64,000 nt of DNA from Clostridiales bacterium. Lineage in GTDB: Bacteria > Bacillota > Clostridia > Oscillospirales > Oscillospiraceae. The stretch lies in assembly GCA_012838345.1 (NCBI GenBank), contig DUPK01000005.1, positions 1 to 64,000 of the forward strand. The letters are read 5' to 3'. The stretch's first letter is position 1. Each line of letters opens with the position of its first letter. Below are positions 43,469-50,186 of this stretch, in pieces. The translations under genes and the position numbers were made by a program. The notes under the pieces were generated by a model that was given only the letters and a program-made list of their open reading frames with translations, ran no database searches and was not told the origin of the DNA.

Positions 43469-45745
43469 ATGTCCAACGAAATCAAGCTGATAGCCAAGAG
43501 AATTAAGGAACTGCGCTCAATCTTTGACGTTTCCGCCTCTGAGATGGCCAGGGTTACCGGCCTTAGCGAGGCGGAATACCTGGAAATGGAAAGCGGGACC
43601 AGGGATTTGTCTTTTACGTTCCTGCACAAGTGCGCCCAAAGGTTCAACATTGATATTTCCGAGCTTGTCACGGGCGACATGCCGAAGCTGTCGAAGTACA
43701 CTCTCTCCCGCGCTGGCGAGGGTATGCCTATAAAGCGGCGCGAGGGCTTTGACTACCAGCACATAGCCCCCCTTCTGCGCGACCGCTTGGCCGACCCCTT
43801 TGTGGTTACGGCAAAGTACAGCCGCAAGCTGGAGGAAGAGCCCATAGCCCTCTCCACGCACGGCGGTCAGGAGCTGAACTATGTGCTCTCGGGCAGGCTC
43901 AAAATCCAGATTGACAATCACATCGAAACGCTCGGAGCGGGCGACAGCGTATATTACAACGCGAGTATCCCGCACGGCATGGTAGCCATCGGCGGTGAGG
44001 ACTGCGTCTTTATCTCGGTCGTTATCAAGGGCGAGAGCACCGGAGACGATTACAAATACGTACCCGTTGACCTCTCGGCTCAGGCCGCCGCACAAGACTA
44101 CTTAATTTATAAGAAGTTTGTAAGCGAGACCCTTGACGAAAACGGTTTTCTTAAGGATATTACCTTTAATCCCCCGGCAAACTACAACTTTGCCTTTGAC
44201 GTTCTTGACGAGCTTGCAAAGAAGTGCCCGGACAAGTCGGCAATGGTCTGGCTGTCGAATACTAAGGAAAAGCGCGTTTTCACTTTTGCCGAAATCTCCA
44301 AACTCTCCTCAAAGGCAGCCAACTACCTCAAATCCCTCGGCATCGGCAAGGGCGACAAGGTCATCTTGGTCCTCAAGCGCCATTACCAGTTCTGGTTCAT
44401 TCTCAACGCCCTTCACAAGCTGGGCGCCGTTGCAATCCCCGCGAGCAATCTCCTTACGGCGCACGACTTTGAATATCGCCTGAACGCCGCGGGCATCAAG
44501 GCCGCCATCTGCACCGTTGACAATGATATTCCAAAGCACCTCGACGAGGGCAGCGTGAATGCTCCAACGCTTGAAGTAAAGATTAGCGTTAACGGCAAGG
44601 TCGAGGGCTGGCACGATTTTGACTCCGAGTTCGAGGCCTATCCCGACACCTTCGAGCGCCCCGCGGACCAGTCCATAGACGACCCCATGCTCATGTACTT
44701 CACCTCCGGAACAACCGGCCACCCGAAAATCGCGGTGCATTCTTTCGCCTACCCGCTCGGGCACATCGTTACCGCCAGGTACTGGCACAACGTAGATCCG
44801 AACGGCCTGCATTTTACCGTTTCGGATACCGGCTGGGGCAAGGCGGTATGGGGCAAAATATACGGCCAGTGGATGTGCGAGGCCGCCGTATTCACCTATG
44901 ACTTTGATAAGTTTGACGCCCAGGATATGCTGCCTCTCTTTAAAGAGCACAACATAACCACCTTCTGCGCTCCCCCGACAATATACAGGTTCTTTATAAA
45001 AGAAGACCTGAAGAGCTACGACTTAAGCTCACTGAAATATGTCACCACCGCGGGAGAGGCGCTCAACCCCGAGGTTTGGCACCAGTTCAGGGCTGCAACT
45101 GGCCTGAAGATAATGGAGGGCTTCGGTCAGACCGAGACCACGCTGACTATTGCAAACCTCGTCGGCTCCGAACCGAAGCCCGGCTCAATGGGCCGCCCCT
45201 CGCCCATGTACGAGGTCGATATTATTAATGCCGAAGGCAAGCCCGCAAAGGTCGGCGAAGTCGGCGAAATCGTTATTCGCACCGACAAGAGCACGCCCTG
45301 CGGTATGTTCTCAGGCTACTACAAGGATGCCGAAAAGACCAAGTCCGTCTGGAGCGACGGCGTCTACCATACCTGCGACATGGCATGGCGCGACGAGGAT
45401 GGCGTCTACTGGTACGTCGGAAGAACGGACGACGTCATCAAATCCTCTGGCTACCGCATCGGCCCGTTCGAGATTGAAAGCGTACTCATGGAGCTCCCCT
45501 ATATACTTGAATGCGCCGTAACCGGAGTGCCCGACGAAACCCGCGGGCAGGTCGTAAAGGCCTCAATCATACTCGTCAAAGGCAAGGAAGGCACCGAGGA
45601 GCTTAAAAAGGAAATTCAGGAGTACGTCAAGGAACGTACGGCTCCGTACAAGTACCCCCGCATCGTTGAGTTCGTCTCAGAGCTGCCCAAAACGATAAGC
45701 GGTAAAATCCGCCGCGTTGAAATCAGGGAAAGGCACGGAAAGTAA
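43469..45745 (+). CDS. HTH-cupin-acyl-CoA synthetase fusion protein
   Basis: A 758-residue protein with three parts. Residues 8-63 form an XRE-type HTH (SASEMARVTGLSEAEYLEME). Residues about 110-190 form a cupin with metal-type ligands (His131, Glu135, His169). Residues about 215-755 form an ANL-family AMP-forming acyl-CoA ligase: YFTSGTTGHPK P-loop near 410, EGFGQTET, YRIGPFEIE and the catalytic Lys in PKTISGKIRR. The ligase resembles medium-chain or aryl/branched acid CoA ligases. ATG 43469 follows GGGAGGAG. Preceded by an Ile-rich leader and terminator. The first two domains likely let the enzyme bind DNA and sense a ligand; substrate unknown. Confidence 0.93.
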   Translation: MSNEIKLIAKRIKELRSIFDVSASEMARVTGLSEAEYLEMESGTRDLSFTFLHKCAQRFNIDISELVTGDMPKLSKYTLSRAGEGMPIKRREGFDYQHIAPLLRDRLADPFVVTAKYSRKLEEEPIALSTHGGQELNYVLSGRLKIQIDNHIETLGAGDSVYYNASIPHGMVAIGGEDCVFISVVIKGESTGDDYKYVPVDLSAQAAAQDYLIYKKFVSETLDENGFLKDITFNPPANYNFAFDVLDELAKKCPDKSAMVWLSNTKEKRVFTFAEISKLSSKAANYLKSLGIGKGDKVILVLKRHYQFWFILNALHKLGAVAIPASNLLTAHDFEYRLNAAGIKAAICTVDNDIPKHLDEGSVNAPTLEVKISVNGKVEGWHDFDSEFEAYPDTFERPADQSIDDPMLMYFTSGTTGHPKIAVHSFAYPLGHIVTARYWHNVDPNGLHFTVSDTGWGKAVWGKIYGQWMCEAAVFTYDFDKFDAQDMLPLFKEHNITTFCAPPTIYRFFIKEDLKSYDLSSLKYVTTAGEALNPEVWHQFRAATGLKIMEGFGQTETTLTIANLVGSEPKPGSMGRPSPMYEVDIINAEGKPAKVGEVGEIVIRTDKSTPCGMFSGYYKDAEKTKSVWSDGVYHTCDMAWRDEDGVYWYVGRTDDVIKSSGYRIGPFEIESVLMELPYILECAVTGVPDETRGQVVKASIILVKGKEGTEELKKEIQEYVKERTAPYKYPRIVEFVSELPKTISGKIRRVEIRERHGK

Positions 45746-45754
45746 ATCAGATTT

Positions 45755-45798
45755 CGGGTGCGGCCACCCTACCCCGCCGCACCCGAGTATCCCCCTTC
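45755..45798 (+). terminator. Terminator after the acyl-CoA synthetase fusion
   Basis: A 10-bp GC-rich perfect stem, CGGGTGCGGC with GCCGCACCCG, 11-base loop, then CCCCCTTCTTTTT. Confidence 0.75.
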
Positions 45799-45928
45799 TT
45801 TTTCCGTCTGCGCCCAGGCTTTTGCAGGAGAACATTGAAATAAACAATAATTTCAAAAATGCTGCGGCTTTTTCCACAATTTTGAGAAATATATTGCCAA
45901 TTTTCGGGAAAAATTTATCATTTTCATA

Positions 45929-45957
45929 TTGACTTTGCAAGTGTGCCGTGCTATTAT
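45929..45957 (+). promoter_or_regulatory. Promoter of the c-di-GMP-controlled matrix locus
   Basis: TTGACT (45929-45934), 17-bp spacer, TATTAT (45952-45957). Start predicted near 45964, just ahead of the first aptamer. Confidence 0.75.
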
Positions 45958-45979
45958 ATGCGTAAACTTTAATATCCAA

Positions 45980-46056
45980 GTACAAAGGCAAAACAGGTGA
46001 AAGCCTGCGACGCAAAGCTATCAGGGCCCTCGGCTTATCCAGGGCAGCCAGCTGCT
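45980..46056 (+). promoter_or_regulatory. Cyclic-di-GMP-I (GEMM-I) riboswitch, first of tandem pair
   Basis: Shows the GEMM-I core in order: GGCAAAA, a helix capped by a GAAA tetraloop (CAGGTGAAAGCCTG), the invariant GACGCAAAGC, then TATCAGGG and a GCCCT/AGGGC helix closed by CAGCCAGCTGC. The 3' end runs straight into a terminator arm, so ligand binding can decide termination. Exact P1 ends not resolved by eye. Whether c-di-GMP or cAMP-GMP is the ligand depends on the G/A specificity position and needs folding and alignment. Confidence 0.9.
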
Positions 46057-46086
46057 ACTGCTGTTTTTTGCAGTAGCTTTTTTTAT
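46054..46086 (+). terminator. Expression-platform terminator of the first riboswitch
   Basis: GCTACTGC (46054-46061) pairs with GCAGTAGC (46070-46077), followed by seven T. The 5' arm overlaps the aptamer 3' end, typical of transcriptional riboswitch control. Confidence 0.88.
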
Positions 46087-46110
46087 TGGATATTATTTAC
46101 CAGCAAACTT

Positions 46111-46190
46111 AAGAACAAGGGCAAAGCAGGCGAAAGCCTGCGACGCAAAGCTATTAGGGCCCTCGGCTTATCCAGGGCAGCCAGCTGCTA
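46111..46190 (+). promoter_or_regulatory. Cyclic-di-GMP-I (GEMM-I) riboswitch, second of tandem pair
   Basis: Same core as the first: GGGCAAAG, CAGGCGAAAGCCTG, GACGCAAAGC, TATTAGGG, GCCCT/AGGGC, CAGCCAGCTGC. Its 65-base core differs from the first by one base. The following hairpin (TACTGC/GCAGTA, 46189-46211) lacks a T-run, so this copy does not end in an evident terminator; the AAAGGAG ribosome site lies about 18 bases further on. Confidence 0.9.
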
Positions 46191-46243
46191 CTGCTGATTT
46201 CTGGGGCAGTACAAGAAATATTATTTTTAAAGGAGTATTAATA

Positions 46244-46792
46244 ATGAAAAAAGCCATTGCTTTGTTTGCTCTCGTTCTCTGTATTCTCGCAGGTCTCGTT
46301 TCCGGGAGCCTTGCCCTCTACACCAAAGAAATTGACAATATCGGTACAGGTTCGGTACTTGCCAAGAAATTTACGCTCACAGCCGAGGGAACCGAGGGTT
46401 ACGAGGACAACGTGTTGATTGCCCCGTCCGAAACCGTTACAGCAGCCTTTACAGTTTCCAATTATAGCGGCGACTATGTGACCGAGGTTGATATGGACCT
46501 CGAGATAGAAATCACAATCGGAGCTGCTACTGACAAGTATGCCATTCCCCACATCACCGCGGCGCTTCTCGACGAGGAGGGCAATCCAATTACCGGTGCG
46601 GTCTCAAGCGTGAGCGACGGCTCGGGCACGATTACCCTTACAATCGACAGGGCTTTTGAAGCCAACGTAAAATCCACGCTCGCATACAAGATAGCTCTCA
46701 CCTGGGAATCCCACGAAGACGACATAGACTTCCAGGGTCCGGACTACGGCAACAAGTACAGCGTCAAGATTATCGGCACCCAGTCTGTGTAA
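46244..46792 (+). CDS. TasA/camelysin-like protein with SipW-dependent signal peptide
   Basis: A 182-residue exported protein. A hydrophobic signal (residues 4-24) runs into LALYTKEIDNIGTGSVLAKKF, the pattern of SipW-dependent signal domains in which cleavage is followed by a short conserved N-terminus. The rest is beta-rich (AAFTVSNYSGDYVTEVDMDL, ending VKIIGTQSV), like TasA and camelysin, which form biofilm fibres or surface protease-like layers. Start has AAAGGAG eight bases upstream. It lies directly under the tandem c-di-GMP riboswitches and ends at a terminator. Fibre formation is inferred. Confidence 0.82.
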   Translation: MKKAIALFALVLCILAGLVSGSLALYTKEIDNIGTGSVLAKKFTLTAEGTEGYEDNVLIAPSETVTAAFTVSNYSGDYVTEVDMDLEIEITIGAATDKYAIPHITAALLDEEGNPITGAVSSVSDGSGTITLTIDRAFEANVKSTLAYKIALTWESHEDDIDFQGPDYGNKYSVKIIGTQSV

Positions 46793-46828
46793 CGTGTAAT
46801 TCTTTACATATTACTAATTTTGGAATAT

Positions 46829-46868
46829 AATAACCCCGATCTTAAAGTAAGACCGGGGTTATTTTTAC
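46829..46868 (+). terminator. Terminator after the TasA-like gene
   Basis: ATAACCCCG (46830-46838) with CGGGGTTAT (46854-46862), extended by TCTTA/TAAGA, then TTTTTAC. It separates high expression of the matrix protein from the downstream genes. Confidence 0.88.
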
Positions 46869-47008
46869 AGTTTATATTAGGGTATAATTATCACCGCAGA
46901 GTATTTGACGATGCGCCGCGCAAGCCGCGGCGGTCCCGCTAATTTGATTTTGCCTATAAACTGCATGCAGTAGTGACTTTGAGCAAGGGGAAAGGATTGG
47001 TCATAATA

Positions 47009-47527
47009 ATGCAACAGGTGAGAAAAGGATTGACTACGCCGGGGCAGATTGAGGAAATGAAGCGGGAGCTCATTGAGGCCCTTAACTCTCAGCACACCCC
47101 AAAACGCAAAAAGAGGAAGATTGTAAAATATATATTTAACTTTCTCTTCTTTGTAGTCATATTTGCCCTGCTCTTCGTCCTCTACCAGATAATAACTGTC
47201 AAGCGCATGGGTGAAGCGCCCAATCTTTTCGGATACTATCTCTACAGCATAGAGACTGAAAGCATGTCCCCCACCCTGCCGGTGGGAAGCGTAATCCTCT
47301 CCCGCAAGCTCGCAGACCCTTCAACGCTCAAGCAGGGGGAGATAGTAACCTTTTTTAATGTTGAAGGCAAGCGGGTAACTCACAGGATAGTACAGGTTTC
47401 AAAGGATATGGACGGCAATCCGGTTTTCCGGACCAAGGGGGACAATCCCGAAAACGATATAGACAAGGATTTCCTGACTCACGACAGAATAGAAGCAGTT
47501 TTTGTTCTGAAAATACCGCTGCTGTAA
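47009..47527 (+). CDS. sipW: Signal peptidase I, SipW type
   Basis: A 172-residue membrane peptidase: a basic N-terminus, a transmembrane helix (about 39-62), and an S26 catalytic domain. The nucleophile is Ser86 in ETESMSPTLPVG; the partner is His125 in KRVTHRIV instead of Lys, the archaeal/ER-type dyad that marks SipW. The KGDNPEND block is present. It should mature the TasA-like protein 0.2 kb upstream. Start uncertain: TTG 46997 behind AAGGGG, or ATG 47009 with AAAGGA 12 bases away; I chose the ATG. Confidence 0.9.
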   Translation: MQQVRKGLTTPGQIEEMKRELIEALNSQHTPKRKKRKIVKYIFNFLFFVVIFALLFVLYQIITVKRMGEAPNLFGYYLYSIETESMSPTLPVGSVILSRKLADPSTLKQGEIVTFFNVEGKRVTHRIVQVSKDMDGNPVFRTKGDNPENDIDKDFLTHDRIEAVFVLKIPLL

Positions 47528-47561
47528 TCCGGATAATTTTATGTGAAAGGAGGCGCTCAAG

Positions 47562-48698
47562 ATGACCGATAAGCCCGAAGCCAACGAAGCCGGGAATTCA
47601 AATACCGGGCCGGCAGAAGAGGCGCCTCTATTGAGTTTTGAAGAAAACGGGCCGGACAAGGCCGGGGAAGAAAAAGCGGCGCCGCCTCCCTCCCCCGAAG
47701 AAGTTGATAGCGGCGAACCGGAGCTGAAAAGCAACGTTGCGGTTTTTCTGCGCGACCTCTGCTCCGAGGAACATGAAAAGGACGAGCAGACAGGCCTTGT
47801 AAAGCCGCTGTTTTGCGGTGTCAATCTGACGGTTTCTGCAGGAGAAATCTGGGGCATAAGCTCAAGAAACATGATGACCGCCCGCGTGCTGTGCCAGATA
47901 ATAGGCAATATGCGCAGCTACGCCTCGGGCTTTTGCCGCCTGGGACCTCTCGGCACGATGAAAGTTAAGCGGCAGATACTCCCCCACCTTTTTTATATTG
48001 ATTCCCACGAGATGCTTTACGATAGCAAGATTGTCCTTGAGCAGTTTATGTTTTCAACCAAGCAAGTTAAGAGCGCGCTCAGCGATGTGCAGCGCCAGCT
48101 AAGGCTTTTGGAGCTTCTGGAGAGCATGGGCATGGGCTATATTGCGCTTACGAGGATAGCCGAGCTCTACGACACCGAGAAGCTGCTGCTTGAGCTCCTC
48201 ATAGCCTCCGAATCCGACTCGGGCCTTATCGTCTGCGACTGGACAAGCTACTCCTTCTCCCAGTCCGAGATTGAAATTCTCTCGAAAATCACCGAGCGCC
48301 TGCGCTACCTTGACAAGGCGGTCGTCATAGGCACCATGCAGCCCAAGCTTATCGGCATGACCTGCGACAACACCCTTTTCATCTATAAAGGTGAGAGCGT
48401 TTACTGCGGCAGCGTCGAGGAGCTTTACTCCTATGCCGACAAGGTTGCCTTTGTGCTGCGGGACAAAAACGCAAAACAGCTCGGCAGGATTATATCGTAC
48501 CTGCTCCCCGGATGGCAGGTCAGGGTCTCTGAGGACAATCTGTACTTGTACAACTACACGGACAAGCCCATGAGCCCGGAGGCCTTCTACAGGCTGCTGG
48601 CTGAAAACGGTATTTCGCCCGATTATATCAAGGTAAACAAGGGCAGGGTTGAAAACTCTTTCGAGGAACTGGTGGAGCGATATGATTTACAGAAGTAG
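47562..48698 (+). CDS. Pseudo-ABC ATPase (nucleotide motifs lost)
   Basis: A 378-residue protein. Residues 1-60 are acidic and disordered. From 60 to 300 the order of an ABC-2 ATPase is recognisable, but every motif is changed. The Walker A loop reads GISSRNMMTARVL (98-110) where GxxGxGKST is needed; the signature place reads LYDTEK (202-207) instead of LSGGQ; Walker B reads LIVCDW (222-227) without the catalytic Glu; the H-loop lacks His. It cannot bind ATP normally. Residues 310-378 resemble the C-terminal region of ABC-2 ATPases. The permease gene overlaps its end by 17 bases, so the two act together. Confidence 0.7.
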   Translation: MTDKPEANEAGNSNTGPAEEAPLLSFEENGPDKAGEEKAAPPPSPEEVDSGEPELKSNVAVFLRDLCSEEHEKDEQTGLVKPLFCGVNLTVSAGEIWGISSRNMMTARVLCQIIGNMRSYASGFCRLGPLGTMKVKRQILPHLFYIDSHEMLYDSKIVLEQFMFSTKQVKSALSDVQRQLRLLELLESMGMGYIALTRIAELYDTEKLLLELLIASESDSGLIVCDWTSYSFSQSEIEILSKITERLRYLDKAVVIGTMQPKLIGMTCDNTLFIYKGESVYCGSVEELYSYADKVAFVLRDKNAKQLGRIISYLLPGWQVRVSEDNLYLYNYTDKPMSPEAFYRLLAENGISPDYIKVNKGRVENSFEELVERYDLQK

Positions 48699-50082
48699 CA
48701 CCTTCAACAAAGAATTGCGCCAGTCATACTATGACAGCCTTTCGAGCAGGCACAAGCTGTTCATGATATGCCTTTTCATGGCGCTGATTACAATCGCTTT
48801 GCACCTTCTTTTCCAGATAACTGAGGAAAGCGTCATGGTGGAGCTATTCCCCGAGCTTCTTTTGCCGAGCTATTTCACCATGACCTATACCTACAACCTT
48901 GTGGCCTATATCTTCTTCGCCATCTTTTTTATAAACAAGTACAGCAACATAACCCTGTCCGAAATTGGGGAAAACAAGTGGTATTTGCTCTCCAAGATGG
49001 GCTATAACGTTACAAGCATTATCCTCAACAAAATGTTTATGACCGTCGTCATCGTCCTGCTTCTCTATGCCTGCGGCTTCGTGCTTACCGTTTTGCTCAC
49101 CGCCCTGTTTAAATATGTCTTTGTAATTGATTACCTCCTGCCCGCCTTTGTCGCCGGAGTTATCAATGTCCTGCTGATAGTTGAGGCGGCGCTGGTCATC
49201 TCCCTTTATTCCCACACAAAGGTCAACGCGAAAAACTCCCTGTTGATAGTGATTATCATAAACGAGATATTAAAAATCGCCCTCGGCTACTATAAACTCA
49301 TAACCGACAGGGTGCTGATGAGCGACATATCAAACCTTCTAAACCCCAGCCACTCCGTTTACGGGATTATATTACTTGCCGCCCTGGTTTTAATGATACT
49401 GTTTGCCTATATCGGAGCCAAAAGAAGGTCAAACTACTACACACTAAAGGGTGATGTGAGCGGGGTCACAATCGTCCGTCACAACGAGGTTAGGACAATT
49501 GCCCCACAGGGTCAAGGGAAGCATCCGGCCCTGTCCCTGCCGGCAATCCTATTTAGGGTCCTGTTGGCGGCAGTACTCATCGGCTCCATCGCCTTCAACA
49601 TACTTATTCTGGTGGCTTCCCTCGGCTCGAACACCCGGGAGTTTTCGGTTTTCGGCTATATCCCCTATCTTATACGGTCGCAAACCATGGAGGACGCCAT
49701 ATACAAGAACGACCTTGCGCTTTTCAAGCGGATTGATTCCAGTTACCCGCTCAAGGTGGGCGACATAGTTCTCTTCGGCAATGAAGTGGACGATAACGAT
49801 GTCTTTATAATGGAGATTATCAGGATTGACGGCGACAGGGTGCTGACCGACATGAAAAAATACCCCGTTCTTTACGAGAAGGGCTCACTTCAGCAGATAA
49901 TTGACCGCAAAGCCATATACGGAATTTTCTACGACAACTACCGGATACTAGGCGCGATTGTGCTTTTCATAAACTCCTTCCCCGGCAGAATCCTGACGCT
50001 GTTTTTGCCGGTTATCGTGTTGTTTTTCTATCCGCAGGTGACAAGTTTCATAAAGCGCTTCAGAACCGTCATGCAAGCTTAA
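48682..50082 (+). CDS. ABC-2-like permease fused to an inactive signal-peptidase-like domain
   Basis: A 466-residue membrane protein. Residues 25-245 carry six hydrophobic helices in the ABC-2 permease style. After a linker (250-285) a helix (288-312) leads into a domain that follows the S26 signal peptidase plan: GYIPYLIRSQTMEDAI aligns with the nucleophile block, but Thr335 replaces Ser, and IMEIIRIDGDRVLTD aligns with the His/Lys block, with Glu378 in place of His125 of the neighbouring SipW. A final helix (423-450) ends it. The ATG at 48682 follows GGTGGAG. Probably inactive as a peptidase; may bind the substrate or SipW. Confidence 0.68.
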   Translation: MIYRSSTFNKELRQSYYDSLSSRHKLFMICLFMALITIALHLLFQITEESVMVELFPELLLPSYFTMTYTYNLVAYIFFAIFFINKYSNITLSEIGENKWYLLSKMGYNVTSIILNKMFMTVVIVLLLYACGFVLTVLLTALFKYVFVIDYLLPAFVAGVINVLLIVEAALVISLYSHTKVNAKNSLLIVIIINEILKIALGYYKLITDRVLMSDISNLLNPSHSVYGIILLAALVLMILFAYIGAKRRSNYYTLKGDVSGVTIVRHNEVRTIAPQGQGKHPALSLPAILFRVLLAAVLIGSIAFNILILVASLGSNTREFSVFGYIPYLIRSQTMEDAIYKNDLALFKRIDSSYPLKVGDIVLFGNEVDDNDVFIMEIIRIDGDRVLTDMKKYPVLYEKGSLQQIIDRKAIYGIFYDNYRILGAIVLFINSFPGRILTLFLPVIVLFFYPQVTSFIKRFRTVMQA

Positions 50083-50107
50083 AGCCGTCAAAACGACGGC
50101 TTTGACT
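50081..50107 (+). terminator. Terminator after the matrix locus
   Basis: AAAGCCGTC pairs with GACGGCTTT (9 bp), loop AAAAC, then GACTTATTTT. Its tail overlaps the -35 box of the next promoter. Confidence 0.75.
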
Positions 50108-50130
50108 TATTTTGGGAGGCTTGTTATAAT
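50102..50130 (+). promoter_or_regulatory. Promoter of the beta-lactamase-fold gene
   Basis: TTGACT (50102-50107), 17-bp spacer, TATAAT (50125-50130), immediately after the preceding terminator. Confidence 0.8.
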
Positions 50131-50186
50131 AAGCATACAATTTTAGGGAATTATTGTTCTATCAACTTGTTAGCGAGGGGTTACGG

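Larger units (their letters stand above)
45999..46196 (+). repeat. 65-bp near-identical direct repeat (riboswitch cores)
   Basis: 45999-46063 and 46132-46196 are the same apart from one base (C at 46022, T at 46155), offset 133 bp. A recent duplication of the aptamer is the simplest explanation. Confidence 0.95.

Noticed and set aside
45999-46196. Direct repeats that could suggest a CRISPR or mobile-element end
   Set aside because: Only two copies, and the repeat is the GEMM-I aptamer core with its invariant GACGCAAAGC and GAAA loop, followed by a terminator.
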